Below, piece by piece: positions 30,559 to 39,400 of a stretch of 64,000 nt of DNA. The DNA comes from a virus. A program made the position numbers and the translations under genes. The notes under the pieces are model-generated. The model was not told the origin of the DNA and did not search any database. It was given only the letters and a program-made list of their open reading frames with translations. Location: IMG/VR virus record IMGVR_UViG_3300044981_000338, positions 1-64,000 of that record. One strand, given 5' to 3'. Positions within the stretch are counted from its first letter, which is position 1; each line of letters starts with the position of its first letter.

Positions 30559-30803
30559 AGGCGCTGTACTTCCTGGCAGCTGTGTTCCTGACCGGTTGCT
30601 CCAAGCAGCCACCGGCAACCACTCCTGCGCAGCGCGCGTTCGACCTGTTCGTTGAGGCAGGCTGCACTGCCGCCGACGACAGTGGTGCCGGCGCGCAGGC
30701 GTTCCTCGAGGAGTCCATGTCCGACGCAGCTCCTCCCTTCTTCGCCTGTCTGCTCGAAGGAGGCACCATCACGTCCTGCAACGTCAACTGCGCAGGCCAG
30801 TAA
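30555..30803 (+). CDS. small lipoprotein
   Basis: 82 residues with GTG start in GTGA overlap. The signal peptide KALYFLAAVFLTGC has lipobox LTGC with Cys at residue 15. The mature part is helical with four further Cys (AGCT, FACLL, TSCNVNCAGQ), likely two disulfides, as expected in the periplasm. Size fits an outer-membrane spanin, but no inner-membrane partner overlaps it, so spanin is only one option; an accessory of the upstream peptidase-like protein is another. Confidence 0.75.
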   Translation: MKALYFLAAVFLTGCSKQPPATTPAQRAFDLFVEAGCTAADDSGAGAQAFLEESMSDAAPPFFACLLEGGTITSCNVNCAGQ

Positions 30804-30819
30804 CCAACCAAGACACGAC

Positions 30820-30860
30820 AAAGGCCGGGTCCTGCTGAAAGCGGGCCCCGGCCTTTCTCT
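30820..30860 (+). terminator. intrinsic terminator
   Basis: AAAGGCCGGG pairs perfectly with CCCGGCCTTT, with five more inner pairs around a TGAAA loop, then CTCTTT. It follows the lipoprotein stop by 17 bases and precedes a new ribosome site at 30863. Confidence 0.85.
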
Positions 30861-30873
30861 TTGGAGGACTCCC

Positions 30874-31107
30874 ATGGCAAGACGAAACGTGTTCATCTGC
30901 GATGAGACGGGCTGCGGTGCGGTGCTGGTACACCCGGAGGACGGCTTCGTCTTCTACGGCGTCGTGCGCACCACGGACATCGACGGCTCCTCGACAACCC
31001 TCATCACGTTGCCTGAGATGACGTCGTCGACCGACCCACCCGAGACAGTTCTTTGCAAGGACTGTCTCGTCAAGCGACTGCGCCTCGACGGGGTGAAACC
31101 CAAGTGA
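30874..31107 (+). CDS. small zinc-binding protein
   Basis: 77 residues; GGAGG lies six bases before the ATG. ICDETGCGAV (residues 8-17) and LCKDCLVK (60-67) form a split zinc site around a beta unit. Lies after a terminator and ends in a GTGA overlap with the next gene. Function unknown. Confidence 0.65.
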   Translation: MARRNVFICDETGCGAVLVHPEDGFVFYGVVRTTDIDGSSTTLITLPEMTSSTDPPETVLCKDCLVKRLRLDGVKPK

Positions 31108-31964
31108 ACTACGAGCGTGCGCTGGCGACGCTAAACCACGCGCGCACGGGCAAGAGGCTAGAGAGGAAGAAGCTCGAGAACGCCACCTGGGTCCAGCTGG
31201 TCAACGGCGAGCCTCCTTGCATCGATCTCACGCTCTTCCAGAAGCACATCCTCACCTGGTACCCGAACGGCGACATTGCCATCGACAACCACACCTACTG
31301 GGCCTACACAACCAAGGACCGGCTCAACAAGTACATGCCGTCTGGCTTCAGCGTCTGGCAGAACAAACCGTACTGGTACATCCGGACGCCGGCAGCGGTG
31401 CTTCCCTACTACAACCGGATGCACCTGACCAGCAAAGGCCTGGACCTCGCCGTGCCGGACCAGGTGCACGACGTCGGCGTCATCGATATGAAGCGACGCG
31501 CGCACGAGTACGCGAAGGCCTACGCCGCACGCCTGGTCAACGGCAAGATCGCACGCGCGCCGGACTGCCTGGACTGCCGGCTCGATGATGGCTCACCGCT
31601 AACAATGGAGGACCGTCTGCACGCACTGCGACACATGAACAGGCCGGAGTTTCCGAGCAACATTGCCATCAAGGCCATGATGGAAACGACCGTCGGAGAC
31701 CGCCACCACTTCCACAGAGGCAACGCGGTGTCTTCTTCCTTCCTGAGGGACATGCTCCATAAGTCTTGGGAGGAGGCGCAGGTCTTCTGGAGGAAGCCCC
31801 GAACGAAGAAGGAGCTCATCCGCCAAACCGAGAAGAAGATGACGTCGGACCTGGACTTCTCGTTCCCTCCGAACGCGCCGAGCGAGTACAGAACCAACTT
31901 CCGAACGATGGTCGAAGACTACTTCCTCGAGTACATCATCGGCTTTGAAAGAATGTCGGATTGA
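31104..31964 (+). CDS. uncharacterised phage protein with YTTKDRLN motif
   Basis: 286 residues from a GTG in GTGA overlap. An N-terminal small domain contains IDNHTYWAYTTKDRLNKY and FSVWQNKPYWYI, a pattern recalling a family of phage proteins of unknown function. A putative CLDCRLDD metal site lies near 154-161, with His-rich GDRHHFHRG near 200. The C-terminal helical region is charged. No catalytic assignment can be made. Confidence 0.6.
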   Translation: MNYERALATLNHARTGKRLERKKLENATWVQLVNGEPPCIDLTLFQKHILTWYPNGDIAIDNHTYWAYTTKDRLNKYMPSGFSVWQNKPYWYIRTPAAVLPYYNRMHLTSKGLDLAVPDQVHDVGVIDMKRRAHEYAKAYAARLVNGKIARAPDCLDCRLDDGSPLTMEDRLHALRHMNRPEFPSNIAIKAMMETTVGDRHHFHRGNAVSSSFLRDMLHKSWEEAQVFWRKPRTKKELIRQTEKKMTSDLDFSFPPNAPSEYRTNFRTMVEDYFLEYIIGFERMSD

Positions 31965-31978
31965 GCTAGTAGTAAGCC

Positions 31979-32377
31979 ATGGGCACGAAGAAGAACAAGA
32001 ACGCGCCTGTGATGCGCCTGGTTGCTGACATCAACGGCGACGCCTGCATCCTCTTCCGTCTGCTCAGACCCCTCATCAACCAGGAGAGGGAGTTGCAGGG
32101 CAAGCCCCCGACCACCCAGAGGGAGGTGGTCGGGGCGCTCATCACCGCGTATTGTCTTAGCCACCAGGACGACATCCTGGGCATGCTCGATGAAGAACAC
32201 CAACCCGCCTTCGAAGCAGCCCTTCGACGCCACAACGTCCGCACCCAATTTCCGAGCCCCCATCGCGGTCCTGCCCGACCTGCCTCGGCTCAACTTCCCG
32301 TCGCTGGACCAAGTACTGGTGCACCCGTCGAGCCCGCACCCGCTGCTGCAGCTCAGCGAGACGCCGCCGCCGAGTAG
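31979..32377 (+). CDS. helical protein with disordered tail
   Basis: 132 residues. Residues 12-75 form a helical domain (DACILFRLLRPLINQERELQ, VVGALITAYCLSHQDD), with an HTH-like feel but no clear match. The C-terminal 45 residues are Pro/Ala-rich and overlap the next gene by 188 bases. No good ribosome site is seen. A +1 shift near 32257-32261 (CCCCC) would fuse it to the next frame, so the two may be one gene. Confidence 0.5.
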   Translation: MGTKKNKNAPVMRLVADINGDACILFRLLRPLINQERELQGKPPTTQREVVGALITAYCLSHQDDILGMLDEEHQPAFEAALRRHNVRTQFPSPHRGPARPASAQLPVAGPSTGAPVEPAPAAAAQRDAAAE

Positions 32378-32723
32378 CGTCTCGCTCTTCCAAGGCCTGC
32401 TCGGAGGGCGCCTCGAGGTCCTGGTGCAGGACTCCATCGACCACCCAGAGCGCTACGACGAGCCGACGCGGCTGATGCTGCAGGAGCTCGCCGCGGGCGC
32501 GAGCAAGCTCGAGGAGCTGACCGCCGCCGAGCGGGGCATCCTAGACCGGGCGACGATGGACTTCGCCGCCTACAGGCCACCACAGGCGCCCAAGAACGCA
32601 CCAAAGCCACAGCCCCCGATGAAGAAGCCGCGGCTGGTGGAAGCTGCCGACGCGCTCGAGGACGGTCGGGCCCCCCAAGTCGAGGAGCCCGGCGGAACGA
32701 TGACGCCCTACTGGTGGTTGTGA
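32190..32723 (+). CDS. uncharacterised protein, perhaps fused to upstream frame
   Basis: 177 residues if it starts at the ATG at 32190, which has no ribosome site. From about residue 20 the sequence is convincingly protein-like (PIAVLPDLPRLNFPSLDQVL, LLGGRLEVLVQDSIDHPERY, MLQELAAGASKLEELTAAER), then Pro/Lys-rich, ending TPYWWL. Converges on the virion gene at 32725 with one base between stops. Either a separate gene or the second half of 31979-32377. Confidence 0.5.
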   Translation: MKNTNPPSKQPFDATTSAPNFRAPIAVLPDLPRLNFPSLDQVLVHPSSPHPLLQLSETPPPSSVSLFQGLLGGRLEVLVQDSIDHPERYDEPTRLMLQELAAGASKLEELTAAERGILDRATMDFAAYRPPQAPKNAPKPQPPMKKPRLVEAADALEDGRAPQVEEPGGTMTPYWWL

Positions 32724-32724
32724 C

Positions 32725-33792
32725 TCAGGCGTCCTTCTGCTGCGACGCGTCGTACTCGTACTCGATGGCGTAGCGGTGGCCGGCGCCGTGGTAGGTGCCG
32801 GCGGTCAGACCGAGCGTGGTGTTCGCCGTGCTGGTGCCGTTGGCCGCGATGACAAGGGTCGCCGAGGTGTCCTGCAGAGAGGTGGTCAGCGTGAGGTCAG
32901 TGCCGGTCAGCGTGGCGACCAGGCCGGGCCAGGTCACCGCAATGAAGGCGAGCAGGCTCGACTCGGAGTCAGAGCCCGTGGCGCTCGTGCCGTCGAAGGT
33001 GACCGACGCATGGGTGCCGTTGACAGTCATGTCGAGCACCAGGCCCGTGCCACCGCCGGCGAGGGTCCCACCCGTGCCATAGAGGCCTGCGGCCGTGACG
33101 TCCGCCGAGCCCGTGGTCGTCGCCGGCGCCTGGGTGGTCGGTGCGGTGAAGGGTGTGTAGGCCCCGTTGGGCGCATTGGTCGTCGCTGCAACGAGAGAAC
33201 CGGCCGTCGGTACGGTGCCATCTGCAAGCTCTCGGCGAATGAGGCCAACGGCCTGGCCTGTGCGCAGCTTCTGCGGGAAGGCCAGGCCGATAACCACGCC
33301 GTTGAGCACCGAGAAAGTCGCGTCGACGCCACCGCCGTCAGCCGCAGGCGTCACCGTCAGAACTCGTGCAAAACACTTCACGCCAGCATGCGTGCCGGAG
33401 GCATTGGTGCCCGTGATGGTCTCGGAGATGGGGTTGCCGTTCACATCGATCCCAGTGACCACCACGCTATGGCTCATGTGCGTAGGGGTGCCGCTGCTCG
33501 CGACGACCACTTCGACGTTGCGCGGAGGGCTGAGAGCGATGCCGGCATTGCCGTTGACCTTGTACGTCACCGAGGACGTCAAAGTGCTGAGCGTTGCAGC
33601 CAGGAAGGTGATCGCACCAGCCGCCGGGGGATAGTCGTACTCCTCGACAGTCACCGCCACGAGAGGACTCATGGCCACGGCGACGTCCTTTCGCACGTCG
33701 GCTACTTCTCCGGCAATCCCGCCCGCATTGAGCAGGTGCTGCAGCCGTGCCAGCATCTTCGAGAACAGACCAGAACCGCTTGATCCAGACAT
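32725..33792 (-). CDS. virion protein with repeat module shared with tail sheath
   Basis: 355 residues from the ATG at 33792 (AAGGAG nine bases upstream). An N-terminal helix is followed by beta-rich domains. Residues about 235-340 contain DVTAAGLYGTGGTLAGGG and later TANTTLGLTAGTYHG, nearly identical to a module inserted in the tail sheath. The module looks like an Ig-like or flagellin-IN-like surface domain. Placement in the tail cluster suggests a surface-exposed decoration, fibre or sheath-associated protein. Confidence 0.6.
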   Translation of the reverse strand: MSGSSGSGLFSKMLARLQHLLNAGGIAGEVADVRKDVAVAMSPLVAVTVEEYDYPPAAGAITFLAATLSTLTSSVTYKVNGNAGIALSPPRNVEVVVASSGTPTHMSHSVVVTGIDVNGNPISETITGTNASGTHAGVKCFARVLTVTPAADGGGVDATFSVLNGVVIGLAFPQKLRTGQAVGLIRRELADGTVPTAGSLVAATTNAPNGAYTPFTAPTTQAPATTTGSADVTAAGLYGTGGTLAGGGTGLVLDMTVNGTHASVTFDGTSATGSDSESSLLAFIAVTWPGLVATLTGTDLTLTTSLQDTSATLVIAANGTSTANTTLGLTAGTYHGAGHRYAIEYEYDASQQKDA

Positions 33793-33805
33793 GGGGTGAC
33801 TCTCC

Positions 33806-34405
33806 TTACCCGAGTGGTGTTCCAACCTGGGGTTGCCCGTATTGGTTCACCCCGAACGGCAGCTGGTAGCCGACACCACGAACCGGATGTCCCATGCCAT
33901 AGACAGGGGTCGTCGGTTCTTTTGCCATGGCGCGTGTCCCAGCGTGCATTGCCTTGCTCGCTAGGATACCAGTAGCCAGGGTACCTCCGGCAAGAGCCAG
34001 GTTCGTTTTCACGCCGAGCCCTCCGCCGAGCCACTTCTTTCCCTGCGCGAGAAGGTTGCCCGCAGCAGGTACTGCCCCAGTTCCGATGCCACCCATCTTC
34101 GCCAGATCGGCGCCGGCATCGGCGGCAATAGAAGCAAGACGTACCATCGCCTGGTCAGGGATGGGTGTGTAGCGAAGAGCTTCTTCTGCCTGTTGAAGCT
34201 TGGCGAGTTCGTACTCCCGTAGTGCTTCCTGCTGGAGGGCTTGTTCTTCCCGCGCCTTCTGGTCCCCCTTCTGGTTGCTGTGCGCGAGTTCGGCGTTGGC
34301 AAGCCCCGCCATCAAGCTAGCGAGCAGCGGAACTCCAGCCGTCTTCGCCAGGAAGACGTCCTCGGTTCCGTAGCGCTGCATGAGGGCGGGGTTCGGAGTG
34401 TTCAT
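33806..34405 (-). CDS. minor virion protein candidate
   Basis: 199 residues. KTAGVPLLASLMAGLA near 21-36 carries a KTA motif common in this cluster. A long charged helix follows (QKAREEQALQQEALREYELA), then a Gly/Ala hydrophobic region (LALAGGTLATGILASKAMH) and a Gly/Gln/Pro tail. Overlaps the upstream gene by four bases. Probably internal or tail-associated; no enzymatic motif. Confidence 0.5.
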   Translation of the reverse strand: MNTPNPALMQRYGTEDVFLAKTAGVPLLASLMAGLANAELAHSNQKGDQKAREEQALQQEALREYELAKLQQAEEALRYTPIPDQAMVRLASIAADAGADLAKMGGIGTGAVPAAGNLLAQGKKWLGGGLGVKTNLALAGGTLATGILASKAMHAGTRAMAKEPTTPVYGMGHPVRGVGYQLPFGVNQYGQPQVGTPLG

Positions 34406-34632
34406 CGCGGATGAGGCGGAGGCAAGGTCCGGCGGACCAGCGACGTGACGTCGGAGACCTTCTGCGTCGTTGCAGCTTGTACCCGACGGAGTGACTCCAT
34501 GGCTTCTTGTAGCTCTGGGTCTACACCGGGGCTGGTCTTCTCCTCCTCCGTCTCTTCCTCCTCATCGTCTTCTACAGGCGGTTTCGGAGCACTCCCTCGA
34601 GCTGTCCCATGCTTCTTTCGATGGCTCTCCAT
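34402..34632 (-). CDS. small acidic helical protein
   Basis: 76 residues with a basic start, an acidic stretch (VEDDEEEETEEEK) and a helix (ELQEAMESLRRVQAATTQKV). The start lies 61 bases inside the upstream gene. Could be a scaffold or chaperone fragment; function unknown. Confidence 0.5.
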   Translation of the reverse strand: MESHRKKHGTARGSAPKPPVEDDEEEETEEEKTSPGVDPELQEAMESLRRVQAATTQKVSDVTSLVRRTLPPPHPR

Positions 34633-35018
34633 TGTTCCTCCTGGGACTTCACGAACGCAGCGAAGGCTTCGTTGCGTACGTACCTGCTGCCTCTCTCTTT
34701 TAGCCTGTCGATATCAGAGCGCATGCTCCGCAGCTGGTCGTTGAACGTCTCGAAGGGGTCGGGTCGGCTTGCACGCTCTTCCTTGCGCGCAGCGAGCAGC
34801 TCGGCCTGATGCTCCTTTTCCTGCTCTTGTTCGGCCTTGTACGCGTCGAACTCGAGTCGCCAGCCCTTCTGCAGAGCATTGAGCGCGACCTTTTGTTCCT
34901 TGACGCCCTTCTCGGCTGTGCTGAGGCGCATCTTGAAGCGCGCGTAGGAGCCAGCGAACGCGAGCACCGCGGTGATGGCAGAGGTCAGCCCGTGTTGCGA
35001 GAGAGCGTTCCAGTCCAA
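34572..35018 (-). CDS. membrane-anchored coiled-coil protein
   Basis: 148 residues. One N-terminal hydrophobic span (SAITAVLAFAGSYARF, residues 13-28) is followed by a long coiled coil (VALNALQKGWRLEFDAYKAE onward). This is the layout of inner-membrane spanins and of some holin-like or tail-anchored proteins. The neighbouring genes encode virion proteins, so either lysis or assembly is possible. Confidence 0.55.
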   Translation of the reverse strand: MDWNALSQHGLTSAITAVLAFAGSYARFKMRLSTAEKGVKEQKVALNALQKGWRLEFDAYKAEQEQEKEHQAELLAARKEERASRPDPFETFNDQLRSMRSDIDRLKERGSRYVRNEAFAAFVKSQEEQWRAIERSMGQLEGVLRNRL

Positions 35019-35054
35019 GGGGCCTCCTCGCCGTCGGGAGCACCCGAGGCGGCC

Positions 35055-35444
35055 TCATCCTAGCAGCCAGACCCTCACCTGACAGGATGCGGTGAAGGCA
35101 ATGGAGAGGGAAGTGGCGCCCGCAGAAGGCGTGGGGTTGATCCACACAAGGAAACCACCCGGCGCGATCTCGAGCGGCTGCGAGCCACTGTTGAGGGTCG
35201 CGAGGATAGGGGCCGCACCCGACTGCCCACTGTCGTAGCGGACCATGACCCCCTTGGCTCCAGGAGCTCCGATGGAACCGAAGGGCACGGCCTGCGTACC
35301 CGAACCAACGAGGTTGAGGACCGACGACTCCAGAGCGATGAAGCTCGAGGAGCCGTTGAACGGGATGGGGTCCTGCGGAAGCGACTGGTCGGCCGCCAGC
35401 TGCAGCGCGCCAGTGAACGAGAAAGGCTGAGGGGCAGGCGGCAT
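35055..35444 (-). CDS. beta-rich virion-type protein
   Basis: 129 residues of beta-rich, Ser/Gly/Pro-containing sequence (SVLNLVGSGTQAVPFGSIGA, PGGFLVWINPTPSAG), ending in VRVWLLG. No signal peptide. Next to the tail tube gene, it may be a tail or capsid surface protein. Confidence 0.5.
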   Translation of the reverse strand: MPPAPQPFSFTGALQLAADQSLPQDPIPFNGSSSFIALESSVLNLVGSGTQAVPFGSIGAPGAKGVMVRYDSGQSGAAPILATLNSGSQPLEIAPGGFLVWINPTPSAGATSLSIAFTASCQVRVWLLG

Positions 35445-35466
35445 CGACTACTCCGTGGGGGTGGGA

Positions 35467-36225
35467 CTAAGACCCGGGGAGGCCAGGGAACGTGGCGTTG
35501 CCGCCGCCGGCGTTGCTCGAGGTCGTGTTCGAGATGAGGGTGAGGGCCGCGACGGCGACAGGCACCGCGCGCTCGAACTGCACCGCCACCGACTCTTGGA
35601 TGAGAACTCCCTGAGCGTCGGTCGCCCACGAGTGGTTCGGCAGGTAGCAGGCCTCGAAGTACACCGCCGCGAGGGTGTCGAGGTTGATGTCGCGGATGTA
35701 CATCAGGATGCCGATGGGCTGCGCGAACAAGTCCGACGCCAGGTTGACGTAGATGTTCTCGTAGCCGGGCGGGATGATGACGTCGTGAGGGTTCGCAACG
35801 CTCGCCGCGCCGACGTTCGGGAACATCGATGGGACGATGGTCGGCGGGATGAGGTCCTGGTAGTAGGCGTACAGGATCCGCAGCAGCGAGGCGCCGTGGT
35901 AGTAGATGCGCCCGAGGCCGAACTGCCCCACCGTGCGCCCGGCGATGAAGTAGCTGCGCTCCGAGCCGATCTCGAAGATGCGCGAGAACTGCCGCGTGTG
36001 CGAGAGGTTGAAGTTCTGGATGATGCCGATGGGGAAGACGACCTGGTTGGCCGCTTGTCCATTGCCTGCCACCGCCCCCGCAATGGCCGCCGACCCACCG
36101 ATGTTCGCGAGACGGGGAGGCCCCGCCGCCAGCATCGTGAACCCTGCGTTGGCGTAGCGCCCATCGACCAGGCCTGCCTGGACGTAGTTCGAGTACGGCG
36201 CCCAATCACTGAAGTTGCCGGCCAT
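35467..36225 (-). CDS. tail tube protein
   Basis: 252 residues immediately after the sheath in transcription order, the standard sheath-tube arrangement of contractile tails. IGIIQNFNLSHTRQFSRIFE (residues 66-85) and SERSYFIAGRTVGQFGLGRI match the pattern of tube proteins, in which a beta-barrel ring subunit with a long loop stacks into the tube. VNLASDLFAQPIGILMYI forms a core strand. Only 226 bases separate it from the sheath gene. Assignment rests on order, size and motif style. Confidence 0.7.
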   Translation of the reverse strand: MAGNFSDWAPYSNYVQAGLVDGRYANAGFTMLAAGPPRLANIGGSAAIAGAVAGNGQAANQVVFPIGIIQNFNLSHTRQFSRIFEIGSERSYFIAGRTVGQFGLGRIYYHGASLLRILYAYYQDLIPPTIVPSMFPNVGAASVANPHDVIIPPGYENIYVNLASDLFAQPIGILMYIRDINLDTLAAVYFEACYLPNHSWATDAQGVLIQESVAVQFERAVPVAVAALTLISNTTSSNAGGGNATFPGLPGS

Positions 36226-36229
36226 GGTC

Positions 36230-36451
36230 TTACTCCCTCACCTTGGAAACGTAGTTTCCGCCGAGGCTCTCGTACACGTTCAGGGTGTCTCCGGTGTTGA
36301 ACATCGCCGCGACTTTGAGCAGCTCGGGGTCTGCACTCGCCGACTTCTGGAGGAGGACCGTGTCGACGGCACTGAGACGAGGAGAACCGAACCGCTCCTC
36401 GAGAGCAGCCCGGCCCACCACATCAGCAGCCAGTTTACGGAGGTCGTCCAT
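36230..36451 (-). CDS. small tail-cluster protein
   Basis: 73 residues, coupled to the sheath by a TAATG overlap of stop and start. Mostly helical with LLQKSASADPELLKVAAMF, matching the K-x-A motif family in this region. May be a small tail assembly or sheath-tube interface protein; not recognised. Confidence 0.55.
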   Translation of the reverse strand: MDDLRKLAADVVGRAALEERFGSPRLSAVDTVLLQKSASADPELLKVAAMFNTGDTLNVYESLGGNYVSKVRE

Positions 36452-39400
36452 TAGATGGTCAGCGTCAGCCGGATGTAGTTGCAGGGGAAGGGCACGTCGA
36501 GGGTGACGTCGATGAGCACCGTGTCCGGCGCCGACACGTCCTGGATGATGTTGTTCAGGTTCGACCCGATGAGGACTCCTGCCTCGGCGAGGAACCCGAG
36601 CAGTCCGTGGATGACGTGGCCGAGCGAGTCGAGGAAGCCCTGGGTGATGTTGAAGCGCCCGATGAAGGTCTTCAGGCCCGTACGCAGGAACTTCGCGCAG
36701 AAGTCGACGACCTTCGTGATCGAGTCGGTCCTCGTCTCGATGGACGTCATGTCCGTCGTGAGGGCCATCCGGCTGATGAGAGGCGTCGCCGGCGCGTCCT
36801 GGACGATGACGTAGTTGCCGCCAGCCGCCATCACGTTGAGCTGCGGCTCGCTGAAGACACCGTTCGACCCGATGACGCGCGTGAAGCCCGTCATGGGGAA
36901 GTTGGTGAACGACTGCTGCGGTGGCTGGTTGGCGATCAACCCCACAATGGCCGAGTTCAAGTAGAACCCGTCGATGACCTGCTCGACTCCTTGCAGCGTC
37001 GCGGCGCAAGTGTCCGGGAAGGTCGACCACACACGGCGGTCCTGGTAGCCCTGTGCCACCTTCTGGACCGTGATGGCGATGTTGTCGCGGTCGGGGGTCA
37101 CACCGTCAGGCAGGACCAAGGCCTTGCCGCGGATGCGCACAGCGAAGGGCTCGGCGATGAGCGGCGAGGGCAGCGCCGACGTCGCGTAGTACCCGTCGTC
37201 GTTCTGACCAGGCAAGAAGCCCGAGGTCTGCACCGTGACGACCGACCCGACGACGTTGATGATGCTGTAGTGGTTGCCGTCACCGATATCGAGGAAGATG
37301 CCTGCCGTCACGGCGTAGGGGCCGACGCCACTCTCGCCGTTGGCCAGAAGAAGCGCGCCGAGGTTGGCGACGCCCGTGTCGAACACGTTCGTCGTGATGG
37401 TCGAGTTGCCGTTGATGCCCGACGCCACCAGCGTGTCGAGGTAGTGCGTCGGCACCGAGGGGTTGATGAGCACGATGCGCTCGCCCTTGTTCTCGGGAGC
37501 GCTCATCGTGTCGACGTGCGTCTGGAAGACCTGCGAGACGGACGGGTCGTGTGTCAGCGGCGCGATGCCGTAGACCTCGAAGGCCTCGAGGAACGACGCC
37601 GCGCGTGTGAAGCCGGCCACCGTGCCGAAAGGAGAACCACCGCTCGACTCGTCGACACCCAGACCCGTGACCTGCGTGTTCGGGGCGTTGAGCAGCGCGA
37701 AGTAGATGCCCAGAGCGAGCGGGTTGTCCGTATCGACCGGGGAGAGTTGTGCACTGAGCGTCGCCGTGTCGCTGAAGCGCAGCAGTCCGGGGCTCGCCGC
37801 CTTCGACGTCACGTCGAGTCGCAGCGCGTGGTAGGCCACGTAGATCTGGGCGTTCGAGGGGAGGACAGGAGTGCCTTGCGTATTGCGCAGGATCTCCGGC
37901 AGGGTCTTGATGTTGCCCGAGCTGTCGACGTCCAGGTTCGGGAACGGCCGAGTGACGCCCGCCGACGGGGCGTCGGCGTTCAGGTTCTCCGCCATGATGT
38001 ACCAAGCCAGCCCGACGTTGGTCGAGATGGGGACCTGGCGGTTGATCTTCAGCTGGTTCGTGTTGCCGCCCGGCGCGACCTGCACGATGGTCGCGAAGTT
38101 CACGCCGTCGACCCAGAGGACGTCTCCAGGAAGTGGCGCGAAGGGGTTGCCACGCGACACGGTGCCCGCCGTCAGACCAAGCGTCGGGCAGGCGGTGCCA
38201 CCGACTACCTTCACGATGGACTGCTGGCCGAGTGTCGTGTTGGTGAGCGCAAGGTCGGAGCCCGAGAGGCTGGCCAGAAGAAGTCCGCCCGCCACAGCTC
38301 CGAAGAGGGCGTTGATCTGTGCAAGCACCAAGGACGGCGTCGTTGCGCTTTCGAAGGTGACCGTCTGGGGCTCGTTGCCGTCGTCGAGGGTGAGCGTCTG
38401 CCCGTTGGGCACACCACCGCCAGGAACAGCGATGGTTCCGACGATCTGCGCCGAGGTAGGCGAGGCCGTGAAGTTCGCCCCCTGGAACTGCAGGAGTGGC
38501 GTCGTCGCCGCGCCACTCCCGCTGTCGATGGCAACCACGCCGGCGATGCCCGTCGTCGTGCCAGGCGCGACGCCGAGGTGCGCGTTGGCCGTGCCAGCAC
38601 CCACCAGGATGCTTCCCGTTGCACCGACGGTGAGGTCGGTAATCTGCAGGTGGTTGCCCACCGACGTGGAGATGGCCGTGGCAACGGCTGCCACGACCGC
38701 GGTGACCTGTGCCACCGTCGCTGCCATGGTGAGCGCGGGAGCGAAGGTCACGGTGAGCGGCGAGGCCGCGCCGTTGAAGGTGAGGATGAGCGTCTCACCG
38801 TCCAGCGTACCGGCCGTGCCGTTGTACGTGGTCGCCGTCAGGCCGAGCGCAGTGTTGGCCGTTCCCGAGCCCACAACAATGCTGCCACTGGCTCCGATGG
38901 TGTTGTCGGTGAGCACCAGGTGCGTCGCGACCACCGTGGCCGTGAGCGTCGGCCACTGGGTGTTGATGGCCGCGAGCATCGCGGCTTCGCTCGCGTCGTT
39001 GGTGAGCCCAGCGCCGTCGAAGGTCAGCGTCGTCGAACCTGCCCCGTTGACGTTGAGGATCAGGGTGAGCCCCGTCCCGCCACCGGCGAGCGTACCGCCC
39101 GCACCGTAGAGTCCAGAAGCGGTGACGTCAGTCGTACCCGTATGATTCGCCGGCGTCGCGTACGTCAGCGTCGTCATGTCGACGCTGCCCGTCACCGTCG
39201 CAGCCGTGCCGATGCCATTCTCGAGGAAAGCCTCCGTCTGCAGCAGCTCCATCAGCGCGCTGCCCTGGCCTCCGAGGAACAAGAACGCGTGCACGGTCGT
39301 CGGATCGACGACGAGCTGCGAGAGGTTGTTGTTCGGGTTGGGGTAGCTCGCGAACGAGATGTTCGTGATGTGCTGGTCGTAGCCGACGGACCCCGAGTAG

